A stretch of 5,243 bases of DNA from JBNJDJ01 sp051744845 (lineage in GTDB: Bacteria; Bacillota; Clostridia; Peptostreptococcales; Acidaminobacteraceae), in assembly GCA_051744845.1 (NCBI GenBank), contig JBNJDJ010000099.1, positions 1 to 5,243 on the forward strand, written 5' to 3'. Shown one piece after another: positions 5,100 to 5,243 of the stretch. Position 1 is the stretch's first letter, and each line of letters starts with the position of its first letter. The translations under genes were made by a program, and so were the position numbers. Under the pieces are notes generated by a model that saw only the letters and a program-made list of their open reading frames with translations, made no database searches and was not told the origin of the DNA.

Positions 5100-5243
5100 C
5101 TTCTCCCTCCTTTTTTAACTAAAATTATCATTTTATAATTAAATTAATTAGGGGATGTTTAACGACAAGCCTTTTACTATTTTAAATTAAAAAAATTTAC
5201 TAGTTAAAATTAATTCTTTTAATTTGAAATATCAAAATTTTAT

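Noticed and set aside
5100..5243. Search for a partner gene or clear promoter upstream of the Panacea gene
   Set aside because: Only 144 bp are visible. A G/C-containing patch at 5151-5170 stands out, but no ORF start, repeat or well-spaced promoter could be supported.

Overview
The window is very AT-rich (about a quarter G+C by eye, not computed). It uses strong AGGAGG and GGTGATC ribosome binding sites, sigma-A-like promoters and T-tailed hairpin terminators. This points to a low-GC Bacillota, most likely a staphylococcus or close relative; the genus is inferred from style, not from a marker gene. Every gene I can support lies on the minus strand, and each belongs to a family common in defence islands, toxin-antitoxin loci or prophages. 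There is no rRNA, tRNA, CRISPR array, transposase or integrase.

In transcription order (right to left): (1) 5099-4095 encodes a zinc-ribbon/HTH protein fused to a Panacea (SocA-like, DUF4065) antitoxin domain, with no partner toxin gene in view. It is followed by a 10-codon ORF with a strong Shine-Dalgarno and by a hairpin terminator at 3977-3943. (2) 3943-3721 has no credible gene but holds three inverted repeats, one of them a second terminator (3794-3768) with no ORF to terminate. (3) 3650-1551 is a two-gene rloA-rloB operon (ATPase plus TOPRIM-family protein, the architecture of AbiL/RloAB-type phage defence), with a near-consensus promoter at 3720-3692 and a terminator at 1443-1410. (4) 1305-220 is a class II Fic-domain enzyme with its own promoter and a dyad symmetry over the -10 element. 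(5) The left edge cuts the start of an AbrB/MazE/SpoVT-type DNA-binding protein (91 to beyond 1).

The most striking observation is that rloB is interrupted by a single in-frame TAA at codon 29, four codons before the first TOPRIM acidic residue. The frame is the same on both sides, so this is a nonsense substitution rather than an indel. The only alternative start after it (TTG at codon 52) would lose that acidic motif. The RloA ATPase and its promoter look intact, so the operon appears to be a disarmed or very recently inactivated defence module, unless the stop is read through or is a sequencing error.

The genes do not form one pathway. They look like separate transcription units, each with its own control signals, packed next to each other as in a defence island.
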